Positions 34,209 to 43,384 of a stretch of 64,000 nt of DNA are shown here, one piece after another. Where the stretch lies: contig JBCAXA010000001.1 of NCBI GenBank assembly GCA_038534295.1, positions 1,426,001-1,490,000 of the forward strand, read 5' to 3'. This DNA comes from JBCAXA01 sp038534295 (GTDB lineage Bacteria > Pseudomonadota > Gammaproteobacteria > Steroidobacterales > Woeseiaceae). Made by a program: the position numbers and the translations under genes. Under the pieces are notes generated by a model. That model saw only the letters and a program-made list of their open reading frames with translations, was not told the DNA's origin and did no database searches. Numbering within the stretch: the first letter of the stretch is position 1; every line of letters begins with the position of its first letter.

Positions 34209-35900
34209 TCAGCGGCGGCTGCGACGCCGCGCAGCGGCGTTAACGCCGTGCTGAAGGCTGTCCAGCTCGCGCCGTAGGCGGGGGTTGGTAACAGCGCCGT
34301 CGCGCAACATGACACGCACCCCGTGCGCCGGCACGGTCAACGTCAATCCTTCCCGCGCGGCGTCGACCGTTAGCGTCTCGCCGCTGGCGGCATCGCGCCA
34401 AATGCCGGCGTCGATATTGCGACGAACGCGAATCTCGGTTGGGCTATCGGCCTTATTCAGGAGCACCAGCGCCGTTTGCTGCTCGGCGGCTGTCTCCAAC
34501 ACGCGCAAAAACGCCGCTTGGTCACCGCGAAAACTGAGATTGACCTGCAGACCGCGCTGCAGCGCCGGTATCGCTCGTCGCAGCTGCGCCACATCGGTTA
34601 GAGCCCGGTGGATGGCGTGGCTTGGGGCCTGATCGACGTTGTCCTGGCCGAAGAAATCGCGATTGCCGCCGTGCTCGGGTCGCCCGGCCCGAAAGCCGAC
34701 TTCCGAGCCGTAGTAAATGACCGGCGTGCCGCGCGACGTAAACAGCCAGTTGTGCGCATCAATGAAGCCCGTATCGCTGGCGGCCATTCGCGGCATGTCG
34801 TGGTTGTCGTAAAACGTCATTAGATCGTAGGGGTTTTCGTAGACGCCGTCGGTCAGATGCAGATACGCCGCAAGATCGGCGAAGTCGCCGTCGGAGGCGG
34901 CGAAAACGTTGGTGATCGCGCGCTGCCCCGGGAAGTCGAGCACGCTGATGGCGCCGTTCTCGGGATACGTATGCTCGGCGATTGTCGCGGCGTTGAAGTC
35001 AAACGATTCGCCAAACATGAAAAAGCCGGGGTGCTCGGCACGGATGCGATCGCTGAATGCTTTCCAGTACGGGTGCGGCATGTGGCGGATGGTGTCGATG
35101 CGAAACGCCGCCGCACCTGCCTCGATCCACTTCAGATACGCCGCGACGTAGTATTCGAGTACCGCCGCGTTTTCGTCGTCGTTGTTCGACAGCTCGGCAA
35201 GATCCGGCTCGGGACGATAAAACGTATGCAGCGGGTTGTTCGGGTCGAGCTCGGTCGGGTGCAGGTTTTGATGATCGGCGAGCAGCGCGCCCGAAGCGTC
35301 GTAGATCTCGCCGTACATCGGCTGATCGGCCGGCATCGAGTACGACGGCGACCCGTGATTGCAAACGATGTCGAGGATCGTCGCTAAACCGAACTCATCG
35401 CGCAGCGCTGTGGTCAGCTCCGCAAAGCCGAGCCCAGCCGACGTCAGATGCTCGTCGATTTCAAAGAAGTTCACGCCCCAGTAGCCGTGGTAACCCGTTT
35501 TGCCGTTGTCGGCGAAAACCCCGTCACCCAGTCGACTGCCGCCGCTAAATGCCTCGTCCGGGTTCTGGACGATGGGCGTGATCCACAGCGCACCAAAGCC
35601 CATATCGCGGATGTAGCCGGCGTTGTTCAGCAGGCCGCGAAAGTCGCCGCCGAGATACCCGATGTTGCCCGCTTGGCCCTCCGAGTTCGTTATCGGTCGA
35701 TCAAACGTCGTAAGGCCCGGCGGACCCTGGTCAGTCTGATTGTTGCCGGGATCGCCGTCGACGAAGCGGTCGGTCATCGCAAAGTAGACGGCGTCGCTCG
35801 CGTGCGCCGATTCCGTGCCGACGTAGTGGTCAGCCTCGGGTATCGACGCACATCCCCCGACGGCGATTGCGAGCGTCAGCCACGCGCCACGGCGCATCAT
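34209..35900 (-). CDS. GH13 alpha-amylase-family lipoprotein
   Basis: The 563-residue product has a lipoprotein signal with lipobox VGGC (Cys17), so it is anchored to a membrane. The GH13 catalytic residues are Asp269 (AFRIDTIRH), Glu298 (FMFGESFDF) and Asp368 (FYDNHDMPR). The C-terminus carries a beta domain (LSFRGDQAAFLRVLE). The ATG at 35900 overlaps the MFS stop by ATGA. A much longer open frame upstream is only the shadow of the MFS gene. It is the last gene of the GH97-MFS-GH13 unit and would trim incoming glucan at the cell surface or in the periplasm. Confidence 0.88.
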   Translation of the reverse strand: MMRRGAWLTLAIAVGGCASIPEADHYVGTESAHASDAVYFAMTDRFVDGDPGNNQTDQGPPGLTTFDRPITNSEGQAGNIGYLGGDFRGLLNNAGYIRDMGFGALWITPIVQNPDEAFSGGSRLGDGVFADNGKTGYHGYWGVNFFEIDEHLTSAGLGFAELTTALRDEFGLATILDIVCNHGSPSYSMPADQPMYGEIYDASGALLADHQNLHPTELDPNNPLHTFYRPEPDLAELSNNDDENAAVLEYYVAAYLKWIEAGAAAFRIDTIRHMPHPYWKAFSDRIRAEHPGFFMFGESFDFNAATIAEHTYPENGAISVLDFPGQRAITNVFAASDGDFADLAAYLHLTDGVYENPYDLMTFYDNHDMPRMAASDTGFIDAHNWLFTSRGTPVIYYGSEVGFRAGRPEHGGNRDFFGQDNVDQAPSHAIHRALTDVAQLRRAIPALQRGLQVNLSFRGDQAAFLRVLETAAEQQTALVLLNKADSPTEIRVRRNIDAGIWRDAASGETLTVDAAREGLTLTVPAHGVRVMLRDGAVTNPRLRRELDSLQHGVNAAARRRSRR

Positions 35901-37414
35901 GCGTTCGGCTCCGCTTCGCGATCGACCCGCAGGACCGCGATACCGGCGATGATCATCGATGCGCCACCGGCAACCAGACAGAAAATGCTCTGGCCACCGA
36001 ACATGTCGCGCAGGAACAGACCCAGCACCGACGCCGCAATCAGCTGCGGGATGACGATGAAGAAATTGAAAATGCCCATGTAAATGCCCATTTTGTGCGC
36101 CGGCAGATTGTTGGATAGAAGCACGTACGGCAGTGACAGGATCGATGCCCAAGCAATACCGACACCGATCATCGGCACGATCAGCCAGACCGGCTGGCTG
36201 ATGAAGTAAAACGCGATCAGACCGAGCCCGCCGAGCGTTAGATTGACGGCGTGGCACGGCCGACAGCCGATTCGGCCGGCGGCAAATGGAATCACGATAG
36301 CGGCGAGTGCCGCGAAACCGTTGTACGTGGCGAACAACACGCCGGCCCAGTTGGCACCTTCGTTGTATACCGCCGATGTGACGTCGGTGGTGCCGTAGTG
36401 GAAACTGGTGACGGCACCGTTGCCGTAAATCCACATGGCAAACAGCGCAAACCACGAGAAAAACTGCACGACGGCGAGCTGCAGCATGACGCGCGGCATG
36501 CGGTGAAAATCGCGCACGATCTCGTAAAAGCCGTTGGTTTTGTGCCCGGCGGCACGCAGCGCCTGCGCAATGAACTGCAGCGCACCGAAGACGATCGCCG
36601 CGCCGGCGAGGATATAGAGCTGCTGGTCCAAACCAGCGACCACGACCCACACCAAGAGACCGCCGCCCGCTAGCAGCAGCCAGGTGCCTAAGGTCAGAAA
36701 CTTCGCCGGCGGATAGGTAACTCCGTCGCCGTCGACGAGGTGTGGATTGACGGCCGCATCAAAGGCGGCGAGCACCTCGGGCGGATACTCTCGCGTGCGC
36801 AGCACCGTCCAGCCAACGGCCAGAAAAAATATCGCGCCGCCGAGATAGAACGACCACTTCACCGAATCCGGTATAACGCCGGCCGGCGCCTCGTTGGCCA
36901 CGTCGAAAACGTTGGTGAGAATCCACGGTAGCGCCGACGCAACCACCGCACCGACGCCGATAAAGAAAGTCTGCATCGAGAAACCGGTCGCGCGCTGTTC
37001 CTCCGGCAACATGTCGCCGACGAACGCCCGAAACGGTTCCATCGACACGTTGATGCTGGCATCCATGATCCACAGCATCCCGGCCGCGACCCAGAGTACC
37101 GGCGAGTTCGGCATCACGATCAGCGAAAGCGACGCCAAGATCGCACCGACCAAGAAGTACGGGCGCCTGCGGCCCAGCGAATTCCAAGTCCGATCGCTCA
37201 TGTAGCCGATGATCGGCTGGACGACGAGTCCGGTGACCGGCGCCGCAATCCACAGCAGCGGCAAGGTCTCCATTTCGGCGCCTAGCGTCTGGAATATGCG
37301 GCTGACGTTGGCGTTTTGCAGCGCAAAACCGAACTGGATGCCCATGAAACCGAAACACATGTTCCAGATCTGCCAAAACGACAGTGGCGGCTTGGTTTTG
37401 GTTGTTGTTGTCAT
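35897..37414 (-). CDS. MFS sugar transporter (GPH/sucrose-carrier type)
   Basis: The 505-residue protein has 12 predicted membrane helices. It shows the MFS loop motif GYMSDRTWNSLGRRRPY between helices 2 and 3 and an N-terminal MCFGFMGIQFGFALQNANVSR stretch (first helix) typical of sucrose/maltose-type symporters. Proton-coupled uptake of maltose or short maltodextrins into the cytoplasm is likely. It is coupled by ATGA overlaps to both GH97 upstream and the GH13 lipoprotein downstream. Confidence 0.87.
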   Translation of the reverse strand: MTTTTKTKPPLSFWQIWNMCFGFMGIQFGFALQNANVSRIFQTLGAEMETLPLLWIAAPVTGLVVQPIIGYMSDRTWNSLGRRRPYFLVGAILASLSLIVMPNSPVLWVAAGMLWIMDASINVSMEPFRAFVGDMLPEEQRATGFSMQTFFIGVGAVVASALPWILTNVFDVANEAPAGVIPDSVKWSFYLGGAIFFLAVGWTVLRTREYPPEVLAAFDAAVNPHLVDGDGVTYPPAKFLTLGTWLLLAGGGLLVWVVVAGLDQQLYILAGAAIVFGALQFIAQALRAAGHKTNGFYEIVRDFHRMPRVMLQLAVVQFFSWFALFAMWIYGNGAVTSFHYGTTDVTSAVYNEGANWAGVLFATYNGFAALAAIVIPFAAGRIGCRPCHAVNLTLGGLGLIAFYFISQPVWLIVPMIGVGIAWASILSLPYVLLSNNLPAHKMGIYMGIFNFFIVIPQLIAASVLGLFLRDMFGGQSIFCLVAGGASMIIAGIAVLRVDREAEPNA

Positions 37415-39504
37415 TCGCCGTTTCCGATTTGCAGGAGGGACACTGCCGCACCGCCGCCGGGCGCCAGCGGCAATTGCAGAGTGTCGTCCCGGGTGACGGT
37501 TGCTTCGTCAATGACGAATTCGTACGGCGCATTGCGCCAGTGCGCATCATCGCCGTCGCGATAGATCCGCGCGCTGTAGCGCGCGTCCGGCGGCAGAAAC
37601 TCCAGCGGTACGTCGACGGTGCGGGCGACTTCATCGGTCACGGCACCGACAAACCAGTTGTCGCTGCCGCGCTCCTGACGCGCAATGACGATGAAATCGC
37701 CGACTTCGCCGTCGAGGGCAACACTCTGTTCCCAGTCGACCGGCACATCACGGATGAACTGAAACGCAGCGGGCCGCGCTCGATAGTGCTCGAGAAGATC
37801 GGCGGCCATTTGCACCGGACTGTAAATGACAACGTACAGCGCCAGCTGTTTAGCGAGCGTGGTCGGCACGCGCTGCTCGGAGTCCTCGCCGTCAAACGTC
37901 ACATTGAAGATGCCGGGCGTAAAATCCATCGGCCCAGCCAGCAACCGGGTGTACGGCAGGATGGCGGTGTGCTCCGGGCTGTTTGGCGGATCGCCCCAGG
38001 CGTTGAACTCCTGGCCGCGCGCGCCCTCGCGCGACAGCCAGTTGGGATACGTGCGCCTTAGCCCGGTGTCCTTGATCGGCTCGTGCGTGTTGATGCTGAT
38101 TCGGCGCTTCGCCGATTCGGTAATCGAGCGTAGGTATTCGCCGACCATAAACTGGCCGTCGTGCCACTCGTACTGCGCAACGCCGTTCGCATCGATGCGT
38201 TTGATGTCACCGGCATCGGCCACGTAACCCGTTTTGATTTGCTCGACGCCAACGTCCGCGTACAAGTCGAGCGCGGCGGCCAGCTGGCGATTGTAATTCG
38301 ACACGTTACCCGAGGTTTCGTGATGACCGATCAGATGAACGCCGCGCTCGCGCGCATACGCGGCCAAGGCCGGCAAATCGAAATCGGGATACGCGGTCGT
38401 GAAATCAAAGACGTCGCCGTTGTGAAACCAGTCGCCGTCCCAGCCGAGATTCCAGCCCTCGACCAGAACGCCCGCGAAACCGTTATCGGCGGCGAAATCG
38501 ATGTGCTCACGCGTCTCGGCGGTGTTGGCGCCATGCGTCTCGCCGCTACCCCAGGTCCGCGTGCGGATATGCATGGCCCACCAGATACCGATGTACTTAC
38601 CTGGCCGCACCCAACTGACGTCCCCGAGACGGTTGGGCTCGTTGAGATTCAGGATCAGTCGGGAATTGACCAGCCCGGCAGCATCTGGCGCGACCTGTAC
38701 CGTGCGCCATGGCGTCACGAACGGTGCTTTGGCGTAAACACGAATACCGTCTGACCATGGCGTTAAATCGGTTTCAAAGAGATTCGGACGGCGCTGGTCG
38801 AGCACGTACGCCGCGTAATCGACGAGTGCCGCTTCATGCAGACTAACGTGCGTACCGCTGGCGAGCCGCACCGTCATCGGTGTGTGCGCGGTCTCCACCG
38901 ACGCCAGCGGTCCGGTGTTGTAAAGATACTCGTAGCGATTAAAGCGACGTCCCGGAATCCACCAAGCCGTGGCATTTTTCGGAAAATGAAACTCGGTGAG
39001 CTCGTCGACGATGCGTAGGTCGTCATAGCCCGGCTGTGCCGGCAGCTCGTAGCGGAAACCAACCCCATCGTCGAAGACTCGCACGCGCAGCGTCAAGCGG
39101 CGTTCAGGCTCGCTGCCGGCGACGAGATCGACGGCGAGTTCGTTGTATTGCTCGCGCATCGCGCGTTGCTCACCCCACGGCTGCTCCCAGCCCTCGTCGA
39201 CACTGCGCCGCTTGGCACCCGTCAGCCGAACCCCGCGATCGAATCCGGGCTGATCGGCGAACCGCAAACCCAGTCGCGATTCGGCCAGCACCGGCGCATC
39301 GCGATACGCGAGCGTATACACCGGCTCGGCGAGCGCATTGATCTGGATGCGAAACTCGAGCTCGCCGGATGGCGAGGCGACGGATTGCCCCGATTGAGCA
39401 TTGGCGAGCGCTGCCAGGACACTAAGCACCGCGGTCGCCGCAAGGCGCATAAAGCGTGGCCGCACATCGTGCGGACGCAATCTCAAAGATCGATGAGTCG
39501 TCAT
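37411..39504 (-). CDS. GH97 alpha-glucosidase (SusB-like)
   Basis: The 697-residue enzyme has a signal peptide (hydrophobic MRLAATAVLSVLAALANAQ after a 17-residue leader), an N-terminal beta-super-sandwich and a (beta/alpha)8 barrel. The SusB active-site pattern is kept: Glu in THEPIKDTG, and the two Glu of REGARGQEFNAW placed six residues apart like E526 and E532 of SusB, which marks the inverting subgroup. A GH97 retaining enzyme would have Asp instead. The ATG at 39504 has GGGGGGAG upstream. It opens the GH97-MFS-GH13 unit, about 100 bp after an operator palindrome, and would release glucose from glucan in the periplasm. Confidence 0.9.
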   Translation of the reverse strand: MTTHRSLRLRPHDVRPRFMRLAATAVLSVLAALANAQSGQSVASPSGELEFRIQINALAEPVYTLAYRDAPVLAESRLGLRFADQPGFDRGVRLTGAKRRSVDEGWEQPWGEQRAMREQYNELAVDLVAGSEPERRLTLRVRVFDDGVGFRYELPAQPGYDDLRIVDELTEFHFPKNATAWWIPGRRFNRYEYLYNTGPLASVETAHTPMTVRLASGTHVSLHEAALVDYAAYVLDQRRPNLFETDLTPWSDGIRVYAKAPFVTPWRTVQVAPDAAGLVNSRLILNLNEPNRLGDVSWVRPGKYIGIWWAMHIRTRTWGSGETHGANTAETREHIDFAADNGFAGVLVEGWNLGWDGDWFHNGDVFDFTTAYPDFDLPALAAYARERGVHLIGHHETSGNVSNYNRQLAAALDLYADVGVEQIKTGYVADAGDIKRIDANGVAQYEWHDGQFMVGEYLRSITESAKRRISINTHEPIKDTGLRRTYPNWLSREGARGQEFNAWGDPPNSPEHTAILPYTRLLAGPMDFTPGIFNVTFDGEDSEQRVPTTLAKQLALYVVIYSPVQMAADLLEHYRARPAAFQFIRDVPVDWEQSVALDGEVGDFIVIARQERGSDNWFVGAVTDEVARTVDVPLEFLPPDARYSARIYRDGDDAHWRNAPYEFVIDEATVTRDDTLQLPLAPGGGAAVSLLQIGNGE

Positions 39505-39602
39505 TGCTCCCCCCCGGGCCCTGGCGACGAACAAAACAGCACATGTCGTGCAAGCTCGGCGATGGTAGCAAGATCATTGCGGCGGAATGCCCGCCGCGCC
39601 GC

Positions 39603-39616
39603 TGAATACGTATTCA
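39603..39616. promoter_or_regulatory. LacI-type operator in the GH97/GH13 divergent gap
   Basis: TGAATACGTATTCA is identical to the perfect palindrome upstream of the TonB receptor. It lies in the 178-bp divergent region between GH97 (minus, 39504) and the cyclomaltodextrinase-like gene (plus, 39683), so one site may control both units. Confidence 0.8.
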
Positions 39617-39682
39617 TGGCAATGTGCGGTTTTGTCTCACTTAACCTCGACGATCTGTCGGGCCGAACAACGAGTACGAACC

Positions 39683-41536
39683 ATGAAGCACGCGAAGTAC
39701 CGCTGCATTGCCGCTGGTGTCGCCGGTTTCTGGGCGGCGCTTGCCGTTGCCGATATCGCCGTCGACCGCGTTGAACCACCGCACTGGTACCGCGGCTTCG
39801 ACGATTCGTCGCTGCAGATCATGCTGTACGGCGACAACATCGCCGCCGCTGACGTTGCGCTGACTGGCGACGGCGCGCGCCTCGAACGGTCGGTGCGAAC
39901 CGCCAATCCAAACTACCTGTTCGTCTACTTGGACGTCGCGCCGAGCGGTGGCGAGCGTATTGAACTTACGTTGTCACGCGGCAACGACGAGCGGCGCATT
40001 CGCTATGAATTGCGTGACCGGCGCGACGATATGCCGGCCGGCTTTGATTCGAGCGACGTCATCTACCTGGTAACGCCCGATCGCTTCGCCAACGGTGACC
40101 CGAGCAACGATCGAGTCACCGGCTTTGGCGACGAACTCAATCGGGGTGAACCCGACGCTCGCCACGGCGGCGACATTCGCGGCCTGATTGACCACCTCGA
40201 CTACATCGCCGAAATGGGCTTTACGCAACTGTGGCCGAATCCGGTGCTGGAAAATCGCATGGACAGCGGCTCATATCACGGTTACGCCACCACCGACTTT
40301 TATAGCGTCGATCCGCGTTTTGGCGATGACGCGCTATACCTCGAGCTCGTCGCTGCCGCCCGAGATCGCGGCATTGGCCTGATCAAAGACATGATCGTCA
40401 ATCACATCGGCAGCAATCACTGGTGGATGCGGGATCTGCCGACACCCGACTGGCTGAACAATGCGGCCGCCTATCGTGAGACGACGCATGCACGCACGGC
40501 GATTCAAGACCCCTATGCCGCACCGACCGATGTTGCCGGCATGGCCGACGGATGGTTCGTGCCGACGATGCCGGATCTCAATCAGCGCCAGCCGCTGCTG
40601 GCGGACTATTTGATCCAGAACGCGCTGTGGTGGATCGAGACCGCCGGACTCGCCGGCATCCGTATGGACACCTATCCGTACCCAGACAAGGACTTCATGG
40701 CGGCGTGGACTGCGCGAATCGTGGCGGAGTATCCGGGATTCAGTATCGTCGGCGAGGAGTGGAGCCTGAACCCGGTCGTGATTTCCTACTGGCAGCGCGG
40801 TAAAGACAACTTTGACGGCTATCGCTCGGAGCTGTCGAGCGTCATGGATTTCCCGCTGCAAGACGCTCTGGTCAGAAGTTTGACCGTGCCGGAGGAGCCG
40901 TACAAGAACGTCTGGACCGCGGTTTATGAAATGCTCGCCAACGACCATCTGTATCCGGATCCGATGCAGCTCGTGGTCTTTGGCGATAACCACGACATGG
41001 ATCGGCTCTACACCCAACTCGGCGAAGACCCCGCCTTGCTGCAAATGGCGCTGGCGCTGCTCGCGACGATGCGTGGCATACCGCAGTTTTATTACGGGAC
41101 GGAAGTGCTGCTTTCGAATCCGGGCACCCACTCGCACGGCGTCATTCGCGGCGATTTTCCGGGCGGCTGGGCTGGCGACGCCGTCGATGCCTTTAGCGGC
41201 GAAGGGCTTAGCGCCGACGCCGCAGCAACGCAGGCCATGCTGCGAAAACTGTTGCAATGGCGGCGCACCGCCAGCGCGATCCACAGCGGCAACCTGCAAC
41301 ACTACACGCCGCAAGACTCCACCTACGTTTACTTCCGCTATGACGACGCACAAACGGTCATGGTCATTGCCAACCGCAGCGCAGAACCCGCGACGCTCGA
41401 CCTGGCGCGATTTCGCCAGCGACTCGGCGCCGCGCGCTCGGCTTACGATGTCGTCGCCGAACGAGCAGTGCGATTGCGCGACACGTTGACGATCGCTCCG
41501 CGCAGCGTCCGGGTGCTCGATATCGCGGCCGATTAA
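39683..41536 (+). CDS. Cyclomaltodextrinase/neopullulanase-like GH13 enzyme
   Basis: The 617-residue protein has a signal peptide (MKHAKYRCIAAGVAGFWAALAVA), so it is exported. An N-terminal immunoglobulin-like domain (about residues 25-110) of the cyclomaltodextrinase type precedes the GH13 barrel, with Asp329 (GIRMDTYPY), Glu358 (SIVGEEWS) and Asp438 (VFGDNHDMD). The layout resembles SusA of Bacteroides. It would cut cyclodextrins, pullulan or maltodextrins in the periplasm. An in-frame extension upstream of the ATG crosses the operator and is rejected. Confidence 0.88.
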   Translation: MKHAKYRCIAAGVAGFWAALAVADIAVDRVEPPHWYRGFDDSSLQIMLYGDNIAAADVALTGDGARLERSVRTANPNYLFVYLDVAPSGGERIELTLSRGNDERRIRYELRDRRDDMPAGFDSSDVIYLVTPDRFANGDPSNDRVTGFGDELNRGEPDARHGGDIRGLIDHLDYIAEMGFTQLWPNPVLENRMDSGSYHGYATTDFYSVDPRFGDDALYLELVAAARDRGIGLIKDMIVNHIGSNHWWMRDLPTPDWLNNAAAYRETTHARTAIQDPYAAPTDVAGMADGWFVPTMPDLNQRQPLLADYLIQNALWWIETAGLAGIRMDTYPYPDKDFMAAWTARIVAEYPGFSIVGEEWSLNPVVISYWQRGKDNFDGYRSELSSVMDFPLQDALVRSLTVPEEPYKNVWTAVYEMLANDHLYPDPMQLVVFGDNHDMDRLYTQLGEDPALLQMALALLATMRGIPQFYYGTEVLLSNPGTHSHGVIRGDFPGGWAGDAVDAFSGEGLSADAAATQAMLRKLLQWRRTASAIHSGNLQHYTPQDSTYVYFRYDDAQTVMVIANRSAEPATLDLARFRQRLGAARSAYDVVAERAVRLRDTLTIAPRSVRVLDIAAD

Positions 41537-41587
41537 CGGCACTTGCAAACGCATTTGATGAGCACACGGGTCGCGTCGCTATGCCAA

Positions 41588-41621
41588 TGCATACGTATTC
41601 AGATCAATGAATACGTATGCA
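41588..41621. promoter_or_regulatory. Pair of LacI-type operators before the alpha-glucosidase gene
   Basis: TGCATACGTATTCA (41588-41601) and TGAATACGTATGCA (41608-41621) are each one mismatch from a perfect palindrome and are mirror images of each other. Their centres are 20 bp apart, the same spacing as the two operators at the TonB receptor. They lie 62 bp or more before the GTG of the glucosidase gene. Confidence 0.8.
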
Positions 41622-41682
41622 TCCGAGGATGCCTGCGGCGGCGCGACGTACACTCCGTGGTCGGGAACGGGGGAGTACGTAG

Positions 41683-43380
41683 GTGACGGGAGCCGTCATT
41701 TCCGATGCGCCGGCTGTCGATAAGGCAGGCCGCAGCGGCGTTGCGCTGTTAACAGACAGGCAACCCGAGTGGTGGCGGGGCGCCGTTATTTACCAGATAT
41801 ATCCGCGCAGCTTCTACGACTGCAACGGCGACGGCATTGGCGATCTTGGCGGGATTTTGCGCAAGCTCGACTACGTGTCGGAGCTCGGCGTCGACGCCAT
41901 CTGGGTATCGCCGTTCTTCCGCTCGCCAATGAAGGATTTCGGCTACGACGTTAGCGACTACCGCGGCGTTGATCCGATCTTCGGCAATCTCAACGATTTC
42001 GATGCGCTGGTTAAAGCGAGCCACGAGCGCGGCCTGAAGATCATCATTGATCAGGTGCTGAGCCACAGCTCGGACGAACACCCGTGGTTTTGTGAATCCC
42101 GCCAGAGCCGCGACAACGCCTACGCCAATTGGTACGTCTGGGCCGATCCGCAGCCGGACGGCACACCGCCGAACAACTGGCTGTCGATCTTTGGCGGCTC
42201 GGCCTGGCAGTGGGAATCGCGCCGCGAGCAGTATTACCTGCATAACTTTCTGATCAGTCAGCCGGACCTCAACTATCACGAACCCGCCGTGGTGCGGCAG
42301 GTGCTGGCGGACCTCGAGTTTTGGCTCGAGCGCGGCGTCGACGGTTTTCGGCTCGATGCAATTAATTTCTGCTTTCACGACGCCGAGCTGCGCGACAACC
42401 CCGCAAAGCCGGCCTCGGCACGGCGCGGTCGTGGCTTTCGCACCGACAATCCGTATGCCTGGCAGCGACATGTCTACGACAACACGCGGCCCGAAAACAT
42501 CGAATTCCTGCGCGACATTCGCACGCTGTGCGACCGCTATGGCGAGATTGCTACGCTGGGCGAGGTGACGGCCGAAGACACCGTCCAAACGATGCTCGAG
42601 TACACGCGCGGTAACGATCGCCTGCACATGGCGTACAACTTTGAGCTGTTGGTCGATGAGTTTTCGCTGACCCACATTCGCGATGCCGTTGAACAACAGG
42701 AACGCGAAGGCGCCGGCAGCTGGCCATGTCGGGCGATCGGCAATCACGACGTCGCGCGCGTGGCGACACGGTGGAGCGCCGGCGATGGCTCGCCGCAACG
42801 TATCAAGCTACTGAACGCGCTGCTTTTGTCGCTGCGCGGGACGGTTTGCACCTATCAGGGCGAGGAACTCGGTCTGACGGAAGCGCCGATCAGTCGCGAG
42901 CAGGTGCGCGATCCGTATGGCCTTGCGTTCTGGCCGAATTTCAAAGGACGGGACGGTTGTCGTACACCGATGCCGTGGACCAGTGACGCACCGGCTGCCG
43001 GCTTTAGCGACGGTGTCCCATGGCTACCGACACCGGATGCGCATCGTACGCATTCCGTTGCCCGGCAGGCCGACGATACCGAGTCGATATTGTCCGCATA
43101 TCGGGCGTTTATCGAATGGCGCGGGCGCCAGCCGGCCCTGTTGTGGGGCGAGATCGAATTTGCCGACTCGCCGCCGGACACGCTGGTGTTCGAGCGGCGC
43201 TACGGTGAGCAACACGTGCTGGCCGCTTTCAATTTTGGCGCGCGCCCGATTGCTATCGAGGTCGACCAATCGACCAACGTACGCCTGCTGACCGGTCATG
43301 GCTTGAATCGCGCCACGCTCGACGCGGGCTCACTGTGTCTGCCGGGCTACGGTGGCGCCTTCGTAGACCTCGACGCCTGA
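41683..43380 (+). CDS. Cytoplasmic GH13 alpha-glucosidase (oligo-1,6-/maltase type)
   Basis: The 565-residue enzyme has no signal peptide, so it works in the cytoplasm. It starts at GTG with GGGAG upstream. Region I begins WWRGAVIYQIYPRSFYD, a calcium-loop-like DCNGDGIGDLGG follows, and the catalytic residues are Asp225 (GFRLDAINF), Glu294 (TLGEVTAED) and Asp356 (AIGNHDVAR). The sequence style is that of bacterial GH13 alpha-glucosidases that hydrolyse maltose and short oligomers after import. The symporter gene follows after 4 bp. Confidence 0.92.
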   Translation: MTGAVISDAPAVDKAGRSGVALLTDRQPEWWRGAVIYQIYPRSFYDCNGDGIGDLGGILRKLDYVSELGVDAIWVSPFFRSPMKDFGYDVSDYRGVDPIFGNLNDFDALVKASHERGLKIIIDQVLSHSSDEHPWFCESRQSRDNAYANWYVWADPQPDGTPPNNWLSIFGGSAWQWESRREQYYLHNFLISQPDLNYHEPAVVRQVLADLEFWLERGVDGFRLDAINFCFHDAELRDNPAKPASARRGRGFRTDNPYAWQRHVYDNTRPENIEFLRDIRTLCDRYGEIATLGEVTAEDTVQTMLEYTRGNDRLHMAYNFELLVDEFSLTHIRDAVEQQEREGAGSWPCRAIGNHDVARVATRWSAGDGSPQRIKLLNALLLSLRGTVCTYQGEELGLTEAPISREQVRDPYGLAFWPNFKGRDGCRTPMPWTSDAPAAGFSDGVPWLPTPDAHRTHSVARQADDTESILSAYRAFIEWRGRQPALLWGEIEFADSPPDTLVFERRYGEQHVLAAFNFGARPIAIEVDQSTNVRLLTGHGLNRATLDAGSLCLPGYGGAFVDLDA

Positions 43381-43384
43381 CGCC

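Noticed and set aside
35901..36650. 250-residue N-terminal extension of the GH13 lipoprotein
   Set aside because: It is an out-of-frame reading of the MFS transporter gene; the ATG at 35900 with lipobox and ATGA overlap is the natural start.
39587..39682. Upstream extension of the cyclomaltodextrinase-like gene
   Set aside because: It crosses the operator palindrome and would destroy the signal peptide at 39683.
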